From Sipunculus nudus (lineage: Eukaryota > Annelida > Sipuncula > Golfingiida > Sipunculidae): a stretch of 64,000 nt of DNA. Position numbers and translations under genes: made by a program. Location of the stretch: positions 23,709,839 to 23,773,838 of the forward strand of contig CM049316.1 of the NCBI GenBank assembly GCA_026874595.1. The letters run 5' to 3'. Shown piece by piece: positions 37,112-49,989 of the stretch (position 1 is the stretch's first letter; each line of letters begins with the position of its first letter). The notes under the pieces were generated by a model that did not search any database, was not told the origin of the DNA, and saw nothing but the letters and a program-made list of their open reading frames with translations.

Positions 37112-39925
37112 TTTAGCTCAGCAGACTGTAAGTCATCTGAGCTTTAGCAATCACTCTTTATCCGTCGTCCGTCCGGCCGTCCGAGCGTCTACACGTTAAC
37201 AGGGCAAAAATCATAACCGCTGGACCTAGAATCTTGTAACTTGGCATTCTGAGAGGTCGATGAAAAATCTCCTTGGAAACCAGAAATTAGGTCTCTGTTA
37301 CTTATATTCTTTGAGCTATGGAGCCCCAAAATACCCCCAAGAATAGTCAAAAATTTCATACAAAAACTTCAATATCTCATTAACTACATCACTGATGGTC
37401 ATGATTTTTTGGCATACATATTGATCATGAGATGTTCAATCAGTTCCTACAGACTGGTGGCGCCACCTGTATTTTTCGATTTTTTACGAATTTGTTTATC
37501 TATTTTTGATACCTTTAAAAATGTGGACATCTGTTAACAGGGCACAAATCATAAAGACTGGACCTAGAATCTTCATTCTTGACATTCTGAGAGGCCTATG
37601 AAAAGTCTCCATGGAAACCAGAAATTAGGTCTCTGTTACTCATACCCTTTGAGCTATGGGGCCCCAAAATACCCCCAGAATAGAAAAAAAAATTCATACA
37701 AAAACTTCAATATCTCATTAACTACATCACTGATGGTCATGATTTTGGCATACATATTGATCATGAGATGTTTCATCAGTTTCTGCAGACTGGTGACGCC
37801 ACCTGTATTTTTCGATTTTTTACGAATTCTTTTCTCTATTTTTGAGACTTTGAAAATGTGAACATCTGTCAACAGGGTACAAATCGTAACAACTGGACCT
37901 AGAATCTTCATTCTTAACACAGTGAGAGACCTATGAAAAGTCTCCATTGAAACTTGAAATAAGGTCTCTGTTCCCCATAACTTTTGAGCTGTGGGGCTCC
38001 CAATTACCCCCAAGAATAATGGCAAATTTGATAAAAACAAACTTCAATATCTCATTAACTACATCACTGACGGTCATGATTTTTTGGCATACATATTGAT
38101 CATGAGATGTTTCATCAGTTTCTGCAGACTGGTGGCGCCACCTGTATTTTTCGATTTTTTTACGAATTTTTTTATCTATTTTTGAGATTTTTAAAAATGT
38201 GGACATCTGTTAACAGGGCACAAATCATAAAGACTGGACCTAGAATCTTCATTCTTGACATTCTGAGAGGCCTATGAAAAGTCTTTTTTTTTATAAATAT
38301 AAACTTATTTATTTTACATGGATTGTACAAATAGTTATCATAACTAATCGAGGCACTCTCCATGGCTCCGGTGATGGCGTTCGGTAGTCTACAGAGGTGG
38401 AGGAAACCAGAGTACCCGGAGAAAACCACGGCCTAGACGGGGAACTACAACCCACTCTCATAGCCACGCTTGGGAACGAACCCGGGTCGCCAGCGGAGAT
38501 GGCAAAGCGTTTTACCACTCAGCTGTCTCCATGGAAACAAGGAATTACGTCTCTGTTACTCATATCCTTCGAGCTATGGGGCCTCAAAGTACCCCCAGAA
38601 TAAAAAAAAAAATCATACAAAAACTTCAATATCTCATTAACTACATACATCACTGATGGTCATGATTTTTGGCATACATATTGATTATGAGATGTTTCAT
38701 CAGTTTCTGCAGACTGGTGGCGCCACCAGTATTTTTCGATTTTTTACGAATTTTTTTTCTCTATTTTTGAGACCTTGAAAATGTGAACATCTGTCAACAA
38801 GGTACAAATGGTAACAACTGGACCTAGAATCTTCATTCTTGACACAGTGAGAGACCTATGAAAAGCCTCTATGGAAACCTGAAATAAGGTCTCTGTTACC
38901 CATTACTTTTGAGCTGTGGGGCTCCCAATTACCCCCAGAATAATGGCAAATTTGATAAAAACAAACTGCAAAATCTCAATAACTATAACACTGATGGTCA
39001 TGATTTTTGGCATACATATTGATCAGGGGTGTTCCATCAGTTCTTGCAGACTGGTGGCGCCACCTGTATTTTTTCAAATATTTACAATTTTTTTTTCTCT
39101 ATTTTTGAGACCTTTAAAGATATGAACGTCTGTTAACAGGGCACAAATCATAACAACTGTACTTAGAATCTTCATTCTTGACACACAGGGAGACCCATGA
39201 AAAGTCTCCATGGAAACCAGGAATTAGGTCTCTGTTACCCATATCCTTTAAGCTGTATGGCTCCAAAATACCCCCCCCCCCCCCAGAATAATGAAAAATT
39301 TGATACAAAAACTGCAGTATCTCAATAACTACATCACTGATGGTCATGATTTTTGGCATACATATTGATCATGAGGTGTTCCACCAGTTTCTGCCGACTG
39401 GATGCGCCACCTCTATTTTTTTAAATTTTACGAATTCTTTTCTCTATTTTTGAGACATTTAAAGATGTGGTTATCTGTCAACTGGGTACAAATCGTAACA
39501 ACTGGACCTAGAATCTTCATTCTTGTCATGCAAGGAGGCCCATAAAAAGTGTCAGTGGAAACCTGAAATTAGGTCTCTGTTTCCCATATCCTTCAAGCTA
39601 TAGGACTCCGAAGTATCCCTCAGAATAATGGAAAATTTGATACAAAAGCTGAAGTATCTGAACAACTAATGCAGAGATCACCATGTTTCTTTGCATGGAT
39701 ATTGATTATGGAGTGTTTCATCAGTTTCTGCAGACTGGTGGTGCCACCTGAATTTAATTTAAGTTAATGCATTTTTTCTCTATTTTTGAGATATATAAAT
39801 ACAGACACAATCTTGGCCTGTTGGCTGTTGGTTTATTCTGTTTGATGCTTCAGTTAAATGGGTATATTCTACCATTCAGATGATAAAATTTCCTTTTGTG
39901 AATCTCTTCCAAGTCAGCTGAGCGT
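37112..39925 (+). mobile_element. Inserted element made of about seven ~337-bp tandem units
   Basis: Ends are 'ttagctcagcagactgtaag' and 'aagtcagctgagcgtcatga', whose cores are inverted versions of each other (agctcagc..actg). Between them, 'acagggcacaaatcataa'-type landmarks recur at 37200, 37536, 37872, 38212, 38797, 39135 and 39477. That is a period of about 336-344 bp once a SINE insertion at 38285-38528 is discounted. Each unit also carries 'ctgcagactggtggcgccac' and 'ggtcatgattttt'. The empty site at 16620-17210 shows this is an insertion into pre-existing sequence. Confidence 0.75.
38285..38528 (-). mobile_element. tRNA-derived SINE inserted in the 337-bp array
   Basis: Insertion interrupts the array between 'gaaaagtct' and 'gtctccatgg' (GTCT repeated on both sides). 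The minus strand starts with an A-box-like TGAGTGGTAAAACG and a B-box-like GGGTTCGTTCCC. It includes on the plus strand 'ggaggaaaccagagtacccg' and 'gagaaaaccacgg', a central motif seen in many aquatic-animal SINEs, and ends in an A-rich tail (poly-T at 38285-38292 on the plus strand). Confidence 0.7.
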
Positions 39926-40320
39926 CATGACCCATTCTAATAATACAAAATATGAACGAGGAAAATTCCTGTTTAACCCAGGAAATTGGTAAACCCCTGG
40001 GCATGTTTGTTGAATTTATGACTGCATGAACACAAGCATGGCTCGTACTGGTTACAGGGCGCAGGCAGCTTGCAGGCGATACAGGAAATGACCCGTGTCC
40101 ATGGAGACGGTATTTCAGTTTGGGTTGCGAGCTCACATATATATTACTGTGTTTATTCACCATTCTAAGCATAATATTGAGATTATGTGCCGTTAACCCC
40201 AATATGAATGCAACCAGATGCAAGACCACTGCAATACATTCCTCCATATTACTAGTATCACGACGAGTAGGCTTACCAGCCCAATTATCCGATTGCCTAC
40301 TGAGTCGGCTGTTCACGGCT
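39925..40320 (+). repeat. Block B, right part of split copy
   Basis: Continues the match to the minus strand of 16620-17030: 'gactgcatgaa', 'catggctcg', 'gagacggtatttcagttt', 'gtaggcttaccagcccaatt', 'gattgcctactg'. Beyond it come 'gagtcc'-rich repeat and (TA)n at 40320-40720. Confidence 0.7.
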
Positions 40321-40460
40321 TGACTCGAGATGGACTTGGCCTGATTTCTCGAGTCAGAGTAACAGTCCGAGTCCAGAATACTAAAGTCCAAGTCCGTGAC
40401 CGAGGACCTAATAAAGCTGAATCCAGCTCGAAGTTAAAGTCCGGACTCGAGTCCTACATG
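40320..40460. repeat. 'gagtcc/ggactc'-rich repeat
   Basis: Dense GAGTCC, AAGTCC and CTCGAG words, matching similar stretches at 63230-63330 and 63580-63700. For example, 'agtccggactcgagt' is present at both sites. Confidence 0.55.
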
Positions 40461-40650
40461 ATACACACCCACACCCACCAACCTTCTCAACATCCCCCCC
40501 CCACACACACATACACACACACGCACATCCTGTGTATAAGTATGCCTTTACGGGGACCCAAAGGGGTGGTATCGGGACAAATCGAGGGAATGTCGGGACG
40601 ACATCGATACAGCATATCGGGACACATCGAGTTGACATCGCCCTATATTT

Positions 40651-40714
<64 letters not shown>

Positions 40715-40839
40715 GTATGTAGTGCGAACAATTCACACACCAACACTTAACCCTGAATGGTATCTTCATGAACACTCTAGTATTCTCAAACTCGACGCAA
40801 TTTTTAAACCACGCTAAAATCAATCCAAATGATGTGTCG

Positions 40840-41870
40840 TTAAAAATTATTTATTCTCATAACGGGTATCTGCGAGGTCACTGCGAAAAATGTTATCTTT
40901 AAAATAAAGTATAGCACAATGTCATACGCAACGCGGTTTCAAAGGACATTGATGACAAAAAGTGGACCAACTTCCTGTAATAAATATTAGATAACTGTCT
41001 GAGGCAAGTATGTGTCAACATGCACAACCTGATTAAACAGAGTAATACTTTCCTGTTGAGGCAGACTATTCAAGGATTTAATTAATCATTACTTTGTAAT
41101 ATACATGTTTTCCAATATATATAATGCAATTTCAATTTTACAATTAGGAATTGATCAGAGTAATCTCACACATTTTGCCAATTTTCATCATTAGTTATGT
41201 GTTTTCGTGAAGAAGGAGGATTAAAAAATTAAATAAATAGTCTTGAAGAGTCCTCCTCTTTAAATTACCCTTGTATGTACAACTATCCCTTGAACCTGAC
41301 TCAATGGATCGTTAGGGTTAAAGAAGAAAACCCATGTTAGATAATTCATCACACCAGAGGTCTACAATCGTCACGTGATGGAGAGAAGCCTACCCTGCTC
41401 ACCCTTCTTCCGACTGGTCGCCCGCATGCATCTGAGTAGAGAATGGGTCCTTTAGCGTACGACTACGCCAAGATGAAAAATAGTACATATCTGTCACCTT
41501 GGACCACATCCCGGTCTTGGTAATTCAGCCGCAATGGAGATTTAGCGCAAACATAGACACAACTAGGCGATAATAGGAATATGCTACGTAGCGTGCGAAC
41601 TATCAAGGTCAAAAATAAATATCACGTCAAAATATGTCACTTGTGACTACTATTCTGACCAAAGGGAAGTTTTGATAAATCGACTGTAATGGAAAATACG
41701 GATAGGAGATAAAAAAAGTGTGGGGGGGGGGGGGGGGGAGTTGATAGTTCCTTCGATGGGGTTGCACTCAGGGGGACTTAAGGAATTACCCCGAAAAATC
41801 TGGACCCGTAGATTAATAGAAAAACTAAACTCATCAAATTCTTTAAACATCCCCTCCATACGGGATTAAA
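40840..41870 (+). repeat. Block A, second copy (inverted relative to 18540-19400)
   Basis: Near end-to-end match to the minus strand of 18540-19400. This copy is longer mainly through an extra AT-rich stretch at about 40970-41090, and carries a poly-G tract at 41720-41738. Confidence 0.7.
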
Positions 41871-42678
41871 TAATACAAAGTATATATAAGATTTCATAGT
41901 CTATATGCTACATGATATGTGTGTTGGAGACTGCCATTAGTAAATCATAAGCATGCAGGTGAGGTCTACTGTATACTATCTGACCCCATTCTACACCATG
42001 TGTAGTTTCAAAACATTAATATACTGAGTACTGTTTAATAATGGAAACAGTGCAAGCAGATAATGGAACTAAAAAACAGGATAAAATTCCAAAGGTTTCT
42101 TCAAAATCCATTTCGTCTTTCCGAGAATCCAAATTAATTGAAGAATCTGGGAAAACTCAATATACCTGTGGATTCTGGGAAACCTTCGTGATCTTTAATT
42201 TACAATCTTTGCTTTTTTCCAGCTCCTCTTGTCCAAAGTCAGGTGTCTTACATATCTATTATCTGATCGGTCGCCATGCGCAGGTTCGTATCCTCAGATC
42301 CGTACAGGTGTTGGGCGGTGGTACAATTGTGTCCAGCTTCATTGTTCTATTTGTCTGGTGGCTTCTTGGATCATGACACGTCTTCTGAGCTCCGTCACCT
42401 TCTTCTTTATGATGGGAGTATGTACATCCACCAATGAATGCGAGTGATTTTTATTTTTAAGTCTTTATGACCTACTCGGCAAGTGAATGTCAGGTATTAA
42501 AGATATTGAAGAGATACATGGACTTTTTGCGTTCTGTCCTCACACTGATCTTATAACCTTTGCAAAATTAAAATGATCCATAATGTGATTTTTAATACAT
42601 TAATGTGCATTATTTGAAAACGTTTTCAATAAAATTATTTTATTTCATACTGGTCTGAATGTCTTATTTATTTATATA

Positions 42679-42745
<67 letters not shown>

Positions 42746-42959
42746 GTATTGTTCATATATTTATATAAAAGAAACATTAATTCAGCTTACACAAGTGTGT
42801 TCTTTCAGTTAAAAAATAAATTTAAAATGCAGCAATTCATCCTTCACATGTCGGTTTTATTGTGAGTCAAATCCATACAGTCATAAGAACAATATGATAC
42901 AATCACACCCCGTACCACGGCTAACCTCGAAATCGTGTTATTTCTGACAAGTTGAAAGG

Positions 42960-43235
42960 CAATGTCAACGGCTTCTCTGGTTCAGGGGTCGAACAAAGGG
43001 CTCAATGTCGGGAGATAGCGAGTTCAAGCGAAGACATTTGTCCCGGACGTCCCACACCGAGGGTGAGCTCTCTGTAGGTTTCATTGGAAGACCTATGGCC
43101 GTTTTTCTCTCACAAACGAGTGCGAGTCTCGGGGGTTCCTCAGTGGTAAAACCCAACAATAGGGACGATTATACGCCAAGGCCCCCAAGGTGCAGTAGTC
43201 ACTGGGCTTGGTTAACACAAGAATATAAAATGAGA
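42960..43235 (+). mobile_element. tRNA-derived SINE, second copy of the 10720 family
   Basis: The head has A-box-like CTGGTTCAGGGG (42977-42988) and B-box-like GAGTTCAAGC (43020-43029). The body contains 'gcgagtctcgggggttcctc'. It shares the order of blocks with the minus-strand SINE at 10720-10992. It sits where the protease-homologue locus is about 680 bp longer than its minus-strand partner, so it belongs to sequence gained there. Confidence 0.65.
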
Positions 43236-43613
43236 GGATGTGTGTGCTAAGCATATACTGCCTTTCACGTAATCTGAACCGGAACGGAGTTCTTCATATG
43301 TTCAACTTGCATTTTGGAAATGTTTTAATAAATTATAAAAAAAGGAAGTAGAGATATGAGATTTATAAGCATGCAGGCTAAGATAATGACCATCATAGCT
43401 AGGTGGTCATTTTTGTCCGTGTTTCTCGTCAGACCTAGTTTACTATATACAAATACACATAGCGTAAACATAGTGAATAATTAAAGAGGTCCGTATGTAA
43501 CTTTAGAAAGAGAAATTGCCTAAGGCAACTTCTTGAAACAGGGTAGAAAGAACACAAATCATTATTTTTCAACTCACAGAGTTTTTTTTATATTTATTGT
43601 TTCCTTTTTGAAG

Positions 43614-46600
43614 CCTCCTTCAAGAATGAGATGACAGGTTCCCTCCTTCACAGTGGGCTCCCTTTCATTATTAACGGTCGGGATGCAGTGAGAGGCCGGT
43701 GGCCGTGGCAGGTCGCTATAACAGTCAACCGACAGTTGGCCTGCAGCGGGGTCCTTTTGTCCAGCAGATTCGTCCTGACGATAGCTCAGTGTACCCAACT
43801 GTAAGTTGCGAATCTCCTAATTTATTTTCTAGTATACCGCCATGTTAATATATCCTTTTTATTCCATTTGAAAGAAAACAAATTGTAGTTGGCCATTATA
43901 TACTAATTTCGAATTTTCAAGTATGCATGTAATATATATCTTACCCAAAGTGTTAAAAGAGTACGAAGAGAGAATTACTTAAGCAAATCGCATGATGGGC
44001 TTCTGGCAAGAGTCCATGTTTAAACCTAACGACCTAAATTACCGTGTACACAAAATCTATATTTGGGTCAGCTTACTGAGCCCAAGCACGTGCACCTACG
44101 ACAGAGTAGATAAAAATCTATGACGCCCAAATATTCAAATATGGAGTGAAAACTAGGCAGGTTTCCCAGCATGCCTTGAACCAAGCAGTGCATGTTTGAA
44201 CACGTTCAGGACACGTCCGGTCCGTCACTTGTACATTACTGATAAGCATGCCCAAAGCTTGTAACCTTAGGCTATAAAATGACTTACTGTAATAAATCTT
44301 TAATCAAAATGCCTGTGTTTACCATTGGCAAAAGGTTATTTTAGAATTCTAAGGATGAATACTGAATTTTAATTTCATAAAGCTATAACAAGAGTACTTA
44401 ACATTGCAAAGGCGGTAGTCCATTATAAGACCACTTTTATCAATAGAATTGCTAAGAAATGTATCAATTTTGTATCATTCTGTATTTTGCCCTCCACTTG
44501 TTGTTTGCTTTTGTATAGCTCTGCCAGTTATTACGAAGTTCTGATTGGGCGGCATGACTTCCGGGACAGTTCACAAGGTTACTACAGATCAGTCCGCAGG
44601 ATTCGCAATGTATGTAACGGCATTTTTTTTTATAATTAAACTCAGTTTATTTTTCTATTATACAAAACAATAATCCGCCATGATGAAAAAGAAAAACTCT
44701 GTTTCATAACTGTTTATATTAATGTTATATTAATCTGTTTTTAACTTGCTATTTTTATTTTCCATACGATTTAATTTTTTTCTGTGAAAATAGAGCGAAT
44801 CAAATGAACACTTCATACTCTTTTCAATATTTGCATATATACGTGACCACTTTCTGAGTGTTTCGGACATTTGTTGGTCACATGGTTATATATGGTTAAT
44901 TTTCTTCATGTTGTTCATATAAGATATAAATCTCAAATGGGAAGTAATACCATCCCCCCCCACACACACACACACACACATAAAGTACTGGAAAGTGTTT
45001 TGTGTAACATTTGACAGCAACATCTCTTAATTCAAACGTAAACTGAACGCCATATATGAGGTAGGTTACGTGATGTCAGTTTTCACGCCTGCAGTCATCA
45101 TGGGGGAACTGTCTATAGAACACAGAGTAGTCACTAAATTACAGTGGATTTACAACTGGCAGTAAACAGAGTCTCTGTTTATCCATCAGCACCCGTCTTA
45201 CAATTCCGTTACCAAGCGGAATGACATTTCGGTCATTGAGCTGTCGTCTCCTGTCGTCTTCTCGACTTACGTACAGCGGGCCTATCTACCTGACATGGAC
45301 GCTTCGTTCACTGGCTACACCTGCTACATCACAGGCTGGGGAAGCAATAGTGTGTATTAAATCTCATTATTTCATTTACACTAACATTCACTTCCAATGG
45401 TATACAAAGTATCAATGGTAATTGTCTACTGACACAGTTTTCTTTTGAGGATAGTTTTCCGTTCCACCTTCCTTTTAAAACTAAATAATATAACACATAT
45501 TTAGTAAAATGCCTATCAGTTAAATATCCCTTCTTGAATTAAGCCTGAATCAAAACAATCCCCGTTTCTACCTCGACAGATACACTATATTACCGATATA
45601 AAATCCTATTACGAGTACCGATATGACAATCCAATTACAAACATCTAAATGACCATCCAATTACAAGCATCTAAATGACACTCCAATTACAAGCATCGGA
45701 CAAATGACAAAGGCAATTTTATCTTCCATTATATACATGGTACCGGGAGCTGTGATAGGAACAATAGAATAATGGCGGTAATCCTGTTTTTGTAACGCGC
45801 TATATAATACCAAACGTACATAGTAAAGTGAAGCCAGCCATCAAACTAAATGTAACACGATGTTTATCAAGAGAAAGTGCGTGGCAGTTTATCATGTCAC
45901 TGGTGTCGCAACAACTGGGTGAAACAGAAATAAGGAAAGGAACAACTAGCAACAACTATCAGCCACGGTCAGCGCAGGTATCATATCCAGATCATGTCGT
46001 AAATTGTGTCAACTCTTCCTTGCCTCAAGCCCACCGCTAATTTACGCTACCAAACTCCTCCGCCAGATGTCGGTATAACAAATCATGATATATTATCCAC
46101 AGGACCTACTACAATATTTGAACACCCTTTCTTGTATTTGGGCCTATTTCTCCACAAACATCATTGGGAACCTATACGATAACTAAACTCATTCCGCAGT
46201 GGTTATATACTGCAGTCGTTCTGTATCTCCTGCGCTTTAGCCGCTACCAGGGCTGACACAGAGCAAATGATCTTATTTAGACCAATCAGAGCATAGTATC
46301 GCATTGTGCATCCAACTCCACCTGGATGACTTACTCAACTAAGCAGCGGTTAAAGCGAAGAGGATCTGCAACGACCTTGTGATTTTCCAGCTGCGTAGGG
46401 TCTGAACAATAACGTGTACACACCAGCTAAGTCACTCAGAAGCTGAGAAACAAAGAGAAGTACAAAAATGGCCTAATAAATAACTGGAATCTTTTCTAGC
46501 TCTTTCTTTCTCCGACAGGTGGCTTATCACAAACATCTCCAGGCATCCTCCAAGAGGCTGCTGTGCCGGTCATTTCAAACTCTGAATGTTCAAGCAGGAT

Positions 46601-47430
46601 GAGCAATGTACAGGGCGCCAATATCTACTCGTCCAGCGTCTATGTACGGGTGGTCTGTTACACCGTGTTTGGTAAGTGGGGAATTTAGTTGGCGCCCATA
46701 TTTATTCTCCTAACGTCTGTCTGTACGGGAGTTCTGTTATCTACAATTATTTATTCGGTGTCTGTGTGCATTAATATATCTGATGACACTAGGCGCCTAC
46801 ATCTATTCTCAAGGTGTTTGTGTACGGGAGGTCTGTGGTTACATGCCTGGTTACTCCGTGCTCCTTCATTTTTTGATAAGGTTTATGTTTTGTGCTTGTG
46901 ACCTCTTCTTGTAGCATGGTCTTCATGCACATGTGACGTTTCTTGTTCATTTCGTTATGGAGCGCTCCCGAATACCCTAAGGCGGGCTGGTACAGATTTT
47001 CTGGGTTGATATAACCCTTATTTTCGACTCTAATACAAACTAAGCATCTCACATGAACCACATGAGTCGAGGTTATATCCATTTAATAACAGGCGTGATC
47101 AGTTAATATTTGTAATGAATCACTTTTCAGGGTGAGGGAGGGGGTCCCCTGCAGTGCCGCCGGTGCTCCAAAGAACCATACATGGTGGTCGGGGTGTTAT
47201 CCTGGATAACCCGGAGTGGCGTGAACAATTGTTTAACAAGAAACCCATCTGTGTTTACCCGGACCAGACCCTTCGTCTCCTGGATACAAGACATTGTCGG
47301 CGGTGACGTCAAGTTCCCTGACAGAAGTGACACCGGCTGGTGTACATCTGGTGGAAGGAATAACGAGGCTCTAAACTTCCGCCATCTTTGCTTCGTTATC
47401 GTCACTGTCGCCACGTTTTTCAGCGTTTAG
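43614..47430 (+). pseudogene. Trypsin-fold serine protease homologue, plus copy (broken)
   Basis: Exons matching the minus copy: 43614-43800, 44519-44609, 45190-45349, 46519-46671, 47131-47430. It reads through the S1 fold in order: FIINGRDAVRGRWPWQVAI, VLLSSRFVLTIAQC, YYEVLIGRHDF, HPSYNSVTKRNDISVIEL, YTCYITGWGS, GEGGGPLQC, FTRTRPFVSWIQDIVGG. The catalytic His is Gln (AQC for AHC), the Ser is Gly (GEGGGP for GDSGGP), and Asp of NDI is kept. The residue before IING is Phe, so tryptic activation is not expected. Exon 5 is 153 bp against 155 in the minus copy. The 2-bp loss in 'gtctatgtacggg' shifts the frame before the GEGGGP exon. No signal-peptide exon like that of the minus copy was found upstream. 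After the fold comes about 40 residues ending LCFVIVTVATFFSV, like a GPI-anchor signal. Confidence 0.85.
46688..46860 (+). repeat. Partial copies of the exon-5 tail inside intron 5 (plus copy)
   Basis: Exon 5 ends '...ggcgccaatatctactcg...gtctatgtacgggtgg'. Just past its donor come 'ggcgcccatatttattctcc' with 'gtctgtctgtacggga' (46690-46735) and 'ggcgcctacatctattctca' with 'gtttgtgtacgggagg' (46791-46835). The minus copy has corresponding degraded units at 55740-55860. The tail segment has therefore been tandemly copied before the gene duplication. Confidence 0.7.
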
Positions 47431-47687
47431 AAATGTATCTGTCATTTGAATTAATCTCGTGCGTCTCTATGGAAACCCTTACAAATTAATTTTGAATGAC
47501 CAGGTTTAATTTTGATTTCTATATATAACTTTTGGATTACATGTCTTCTTAACTTTGCATTTTTGCATTTAAAGATACGTTTATTACACAGTTCATACAT
47601 TATACTAACAACGCATCTAGATTTGAAAACTGTTCTAGTTTAAGATTTGATTTCGCTTCACATTATCTTGTTTTATGTTTGTCAAAC

Positions 47688-47693
47688 AATAAA
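47688..47693 (+). terminator. Polyadenylation signal, plus protease homologue
   Basis: AATAAA 258 bp after the stop at 47428-47430. The aligned position in the minus copy (near 53890) reads ATTTAAC instead. Confidence 0.65.
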
Positions 47694-48359
47694 GATGGAA
47701 TGAAACATTTTGTTATTGATGATATGAAACTTGCTTGGCATTATAAAATATAAAAATGTTTGGCTTGAAATAACTGGGCTGACAAAGACATGTTTATTTT
47801 ATCTTCTCAGGAAAAGAGATAAGTACGAATTTTTATTTTTCACACACACAGATTCTCTTCCCCTTTTCCTACTTCTGTTTGCTATTCAGTACCAAAATAT
47901 CCTGATATGGACTACCTGATGTAGGATACTTTTTGTTGTTTTCTCCTTCTGACTGGGAAAACACTCTAAGGCATACGACTGAAATGCCAAGTCCCGTTTA
48001 AAGCGAACCTGTTAGCTTATGTGATGGTACGGCGTCCTCTTTCGTTCGTACGTTAACCCATACGAGATATCATCACTAAATTTTATGCAAATCAAGTTAC
48101 ACATCGGACTAAGCTTAATTTTGGGCCGTAAAGATCAACTTACATTTTACAAAGAATAAGATTAAAAAACTTTCAAAGAGGGAATCCCAATAACAATCAC
48201 TCTCAGATTTTTCCGAATGGTGTGGTGGATTTTTGCCGAGTTACAGAAAGCTGAACTTCAGTTCAGATTTGGTCAAATTAGCATACTAATATTATACTTT
48301 CACAAATGGCAGCAGCTAGCATCACGCAGTCAGTCAGATTGGGTAAAAATTTTTTCCGC

Positions 48360-49680
48360 TAGGAATATAATCTTCTAACATTACACCTTTTGAGATCCAT
48401 AAAAAATATCATTTGAAACCAGATTTAGGACTCTGTAACTTATATCCTCTGAGCCATGGGGCTCGAAAGTACCCCCCCCCCCCCCCCCCCCAGAATTGAA
48501 AAAAATTGATACAAAAGCTCCAGTATCTGAATAACTAATGCATTGATTACCATGAATATTTAATGCATATTGATGATGGAGTGTTCCATCCTTTCCCGTA
48601 TACTGTTGGCGCCACCTGTATTTTTTTTCGGTGAGACGGTAGAAACTTCTAACTGTACATCAAGGGAGGTGTTAGACCAGTCTCCTCGGAAACCTGAAAT
48701 TAGGATACGGTGACCTATATTTTGCAAACTACTGGCTGAAAACATGATTTTTAGCACCCAGTCGGTCGGACGAGGCACAAATTGTATCTGCTAGGATATC
48801 GTAACACCCATGGAGGTCCATAAAATAATTTATTGGCAACCTGAAATTATGTCACTGTGGCCTATATCCTCCGAACGAAGGAGCTGGAAAGTACTCCCAA
48901 ATTAAACAGTCCGTCCGTTAACAGGACACAAATCATAATCGTTAGACCTAGAAACTTTTAACTGTATATCGAGGGAGGATCTAGGCCAATCCCCTAGGAA
49001 ACCCGACATTAGTTCATAGTGACCTATATTTTTTCGAACTATAGGCTAAAAACATGATTCTGAGTTCGCAGTCAGTCAAACGGGGCACAAATAGTATCCG
49101 CTAGGCCCAGAATCTTCTAACATGACATTCACAGGGTCCTCGGTAAATCTGCATGGAAACCTGAAATTAGGTCATGGTGATCTATATTCTGTAGACTATG
49201 GGCCGAGAGCATGATTTTTGCACTCTGAAAATCAGATGGGCACAAAATGTATCGGCTAGTCCTAGAATATTCCAATGTAACATACAGGGGAGTCTTGGGT
49301 AATCTCCATGAAAACCTGAAATTAGGTCATGGTGACCTATATTACTGTCCAAATACATTTTAAGCACCCAGACAGTCAGACAGGGTACAAAACTTTATTG
49401 TTGGACATGGAACATTCTGTCTTGACATCCAGGGATGTCCTTCAGAAAGGTGCATGGTCATCTTTAGCTCAGCTGTCTGCAACAACAAGTCTAGATTTCA
49501 TGGTAATGGCTGGACATATTATCATGAAACTTTTTCTTCTTGTTGATTTTGAAGAACTTTAATTGCTACATGAATGGGATACCTCCTAAGAAATTTGGAT
49601 TAAGATGATAAAATTCCTTTAGTAAATGTCTTCTTAGTCAGCTGAGTGTCATGACCCATGGGTCAATTGTTAATGTTGGT
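48360..49680 (+). repeat. 337-bp-family repeat, forward copies
   Basis: Diverged units with 'ggaaacctgaaattaggtca' and 'gttggcgccacctgtatttt', 'agctcagctgtctg' near 49464, and an end 'agtcagctgagtgtcatgac' near 49638. A poly-C tract lies at 48473-48490. Confidence 0.7.
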
Positions 49681-49989
49681 GCCGTACCTCCAGGTGAACC
49701 ACATGAGTAAAAACTGTTGCGCACAATCAATGCACATTTTCCAAATAGATGTTCGAACATTAATGCTACGAAACTAAAACACACTGCCATGTAGCGTTTC
49801 ACTTAATTTAATACAGAACAAGGCCTGCATGCCTAATGCGAACCTGTCCAATGGGATATACATCAGGTATTATCCTTCCCTGAAAACATAATTGACTTTT
49901 TTAAAGTACTTGATTACTTTTTAAGAACATGTATAACATGTACTTATACAAATATAAGTACAAAATAAAAAGTTTGAACTGAGTCCAAG

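Noticed and set aside
37598-39359. Several frames of 60-128 codons on both strands
   Set aside because: They are translations of the ~337-bp tandem units and of the SINE inserted among them, and repeat with the units.
40218-40823. Overlapping frames of 199, 112, 91 and 72 codons around 40.2-40.8 kb
   Set aside because: All run through the (TA)n tract and give Tyr-Ile repeats, and the flanking parts are 'gagtcc' repeat. There is no recognisable protein.
42373-42447. MTRLLSSVTFFFMMGVCTS as a possible signal-peptide exon for the plus protease homologue
   Set aside because: It is hydrophobic and upstream, but no donor gives the phase 1 needed to join exon 2 at 43614, and it does not resemble the minus copy's first exon (MKRVLFTVLFLLAKASS).
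46789-47414. Minus-strand frames of 95-97 codons over exon 6 of the plus protease homologue
   Set aside because: They are antisense shadows of the trypsin-fold exon and its intron.
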